From positions 434,001 to 498,000 of the forward strand of contig NZ_JAPWKD010000011.1 in NCBI RefSeq assembly GCF_028283705.1: 64,000 nucleotides of DNA. The letters run 5' to 3'. Source of the DNA: Pantoea sp. (lineage in GTDB: Bacteria > Pseudomonadota > Gammaproteobacteria > Enterobacterales > Enterobacteriaceae). Position 1 is the first letter of the stretch. The number at the start of each line of letters is the position of its first letter. A program made the translations under genes and the position numbers. This document shows, piece after piece, positions 62,726-64,000 of this stretch. The notes beneath the pieces were generated by a model that saw only the letters and a program-made list of their open reading frames with translations, was not told the DNA's origin and made no database searches.

Positions 62726-63739
62726 TTATGGCTTCAGGTGAGAGCGTCGTATATGCAATTCTCCCTGTGTCCAGACGCCACCCGGGGTGGCACGTTCATC
62801 AATCAGCCGGTTTAAGGCTTCTTCAATCAACAAATCAATACGCTGACTATAGGTGGTGAGTTGCCAGCCGGGGAGGGCGGCTTCCTCGATACCATCAAAA
62901 CCCACCACCGCCATATGTTTATTACCAGCGCCCTCGTGCAAGGCTTCCAGCGCACCCAGCGCCAGCGCATCGTTCTCACAGAACAACGCGTCAATGCGAT
63001 CGGCAGGCGCGTGTGCATTGAGATACTCCGTCAGCACCGTATAGCTGCGCTCCTGGGCGTAGCCACCGGCCGTCAGCATCACTTCCAGCGTTAACCCCGC
63101 CTCCGTCAGCGCCAGCTGTAAACCATCAAGACGCTGCAAATGGTTGCTGCTGGTTTCCGGCCCGCGCATATAACCGAAGCGTGTATATCCCTGCGCCAGC
63201 AGCAGCTCTCCCAGCTGTTTCCCTGCACGCTGGTCATCGATTTTCACCACATCGATACCCGGAACATCATTGTTGCGACACAGCTGCACCAGTGGGATAA
63301 GGTGCAGTTCCTGCGCGATGTCCACCAGTTCTTCCGTCAATACCGTGCCGAGGAACAGCAAACCATCAACCTGCAATTGATCGGCTAGCATCATCACCGA
63401 TTTATGATTCTCGCTATTGGTGATGTTGAGCAGCAGGGCCATGTAACCGCGTTTCTGCAACTGGTTGGTTACCGTATCAATCAACAGCAGCGAGTGCGGA
63501 TTCCTCATCTCATCAATCACGACCCCAATAATGTGCGTCTTCTTTTGCGACAGGCTGCGCGCCAACAGGTTAGGGCGGTAGCCCAGCTCAGTTGCCACGG
63601 CCAGCACGCGTTCACGCGCTTTGTCGGAGATTGACGCACCTGGCGTAAAGGCACGCGATACCGTCCATTTCGACACGCCCGCCTGGCGTGCAACATCGCT
63701 GGCGGTGGCTTTATGGGGTTTTGTGATGGGTTTGCTCAT
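62726..63739 (-). CDS. LacI-family transcriptional regulator
   Basis: 337 residues. HTH/hinge 'TASDVARQAGVSKWTVSRAFTPGASISDKARERVLAVATELGYRPNLLARSLSQKKT' is complete, and the sensor domain has 'LLLIDTVTNQLQKRGYMALLLNI' and 'MAVVGFDGIEEAALPGWQLTTYSQRID'. Upstream is a perfect inverted pair of operator-like 16-mers that probably control a divergent gene outside the window as well as this one. It lies in the same direction as the gluconate dehydrogenase operon but is 340 bp upstream of it. Confidence 0.9.
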   Translation of the reverse strand: MSKPITKPHKATASDVARQAGVSKWTVSRAFTPGASISDKARERVLAVATELGYRPNLLARSLSQKKTHIIGVVIDEMRNPHSLLLIDTVTNQLQKRGYMALLLNITNSENHKSVMMLADQLQVDGLLFLGTVLTEELVDIAQELHLIPLVQLCRNNDVPGIDVVKIDDQRAGKQLGELLLAQGYTRFGYMRGPETSSNHLQRLDGLQLALTEAGLTLEVMLTAGGYAQERSYTVLTEYLNAHAPADRIDALFCENDALALGALEALHEGAGNKHMAVVGFDGIEEAALPGWQLTTYSQRIDLLIEEALNRLIDERATPGGVWTQGELHIRRSHLKP

Positions 63740-63880
63740 AGCACCTGCATATCGGAGTTAGCGAAAGACCCCTGCATTGAACGTGAAACCCAAGCGAAAA
63801 TAAACACCCAAAGCGCGTTTGTGCGTCGAAACCTGTCGTGAAATAACCCTGTTTTTATGATGTTGCGATTATGTTTGATC

Positions 63881-63920
63881 TTTGCACCCGATTGCAATGT
63901 TTTTTGCAATCGGGTGCAAA
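63881..63920. promoter_or_regulatory. Perfect inverted pair of LacI-type operators
   Basis: TTTGCACCCGATTGCA (63881-63896) is exactly complemented by TGCAATCGGGTGCAAA (63905-63920) across 8 bp. Each arm, extended by a base, is a TTGCA-CCCGAT-TGCAA operator-like half-palindrome. It lies 142-181 bp upstream of the LacI start. As a stem it could also form a hairpin, but no promoter orientation supports a terminator. Confidence 0.6.
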
Positions 63921-64000
63921 TGATTAACATTTTGTGATCGCTTCCGCTGATTTACATTTTGCTGGATTGACTAAATTTTCGGCGTGGTCGACATTTTCGC

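Noticed and set aside
62559-62741. 60-codon plus-strand frame upstream of gluconate dehydrogenase
   Set aside because: Overlaps the end of the LacI gene; no ribosome site and no recognisable family.
1-64000. CRISPR array, tRNA/rRNA, transposase or prophage genes
   Set aside because: None seen by eye: no regularly spaced direct repeats, no cloverleaf-like conserved TTCGAATC arm in context, and no integrase or transposase motifs in any frame considered.

Overview
The window reads as chromosomal DNA of a plant- or insect-associated member of the Enterobacterales, most like Pantoea/Erwinia (Erwiniaceae). I base this on close resemblance, from memory, of several products to enterobacterial proteins (ClcA, GlsB, L-talarate/galactarate dehydratase, YqjC/DUF1090), on a complete three-subunit membrane gluconate 2-dehydrogenase, and on many sugar-acid and siderophore genes. 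Genes are densely packed and GC-moderate, with two clearly more AT-rich accessory patches. I saw no rRNA, tRNA, transposase, phage gene or CRISPR array.

Left part (1-10.5 kb): a partial CobW-type metal GTPase behind a Zur-like palindrome; a GntR/FCD regulator; a secreted SGNH hydrolase divergent from an OpgC-like membrane acyltransferase; then a sugar-acid operon (MFS importer, 2-hydroxyacid dehydrogenase, RraA-type aldolase, PfkB kinase) divergent from a secreted yellow/MRJP-family beta-propeller. Copies of the palindrome CTRACATGTYAG tie the last two transcription units together.

Accessory locus 1 (10.6-17.6 kb): one gene of about 2250 codons with no Sec signal. It has a GC-rich, helical Glu/Lys/Ala-rich N-terminal half, a Pro/Ala/Ser linker, an AT-rich second half, and about seven degenerate repeats of 77-100 residues at the C terminus. 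It is probably a secreted effector or toxin of undescribed type and is the best candidate here for something new.

Middle (17.6-29.3 kb): a cupin-type XRE regulator facing azlCD; two GNAT acetyltransferases; a CorA-type channel; then amidase, DeoR regulator, M20 carbamoylase, two tandem APH-type kinases, a small membrane protein and an Na+/solute symporter, an apparent catabolic operon of unknown substrate. An orphan NadS-like antitoxin follows.

Iron block (29.6-37.9 kb): an isonitrile-hydratase-like DJ-1 protein, then a Fur-box-preceded operon of TonB receptor, FhuD-like binding protein, fused FhuB-like permease and PvdE-like exporter (no FhuC), with a divergent AraC regulator.

Accessory locus 2 (37.9-39.9 kb): a SopB/IpgD-type inositol-phosphate phosphatase effector with an intact CX5R active site, followed 6 bp later by its SigE/IpgE-type chaperone. 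This implies a type III secretion system elsewhere in the genome.

Right part (40.3-64 kb): an M20 amidohydrolase operon with a polar amino-acid ABC importer; a stand-alone receiver domain; a two-gene oxyanion-type ABC importer without ATPase; a DsbA-like protein; a zinc alcohol dehydrogenase; a PepSY/DUF2946 pair with His/Met-rich segments; a hydroxyacid dehydrogenase; glutaminase; cupin plus ClcA; talarate/galactarate dehydratase with its LacI regulator; a UPF0303 protein; the gluconate 2-dehydrogenase operon; and a final LacI regulator with a perfect inverted operator pair.
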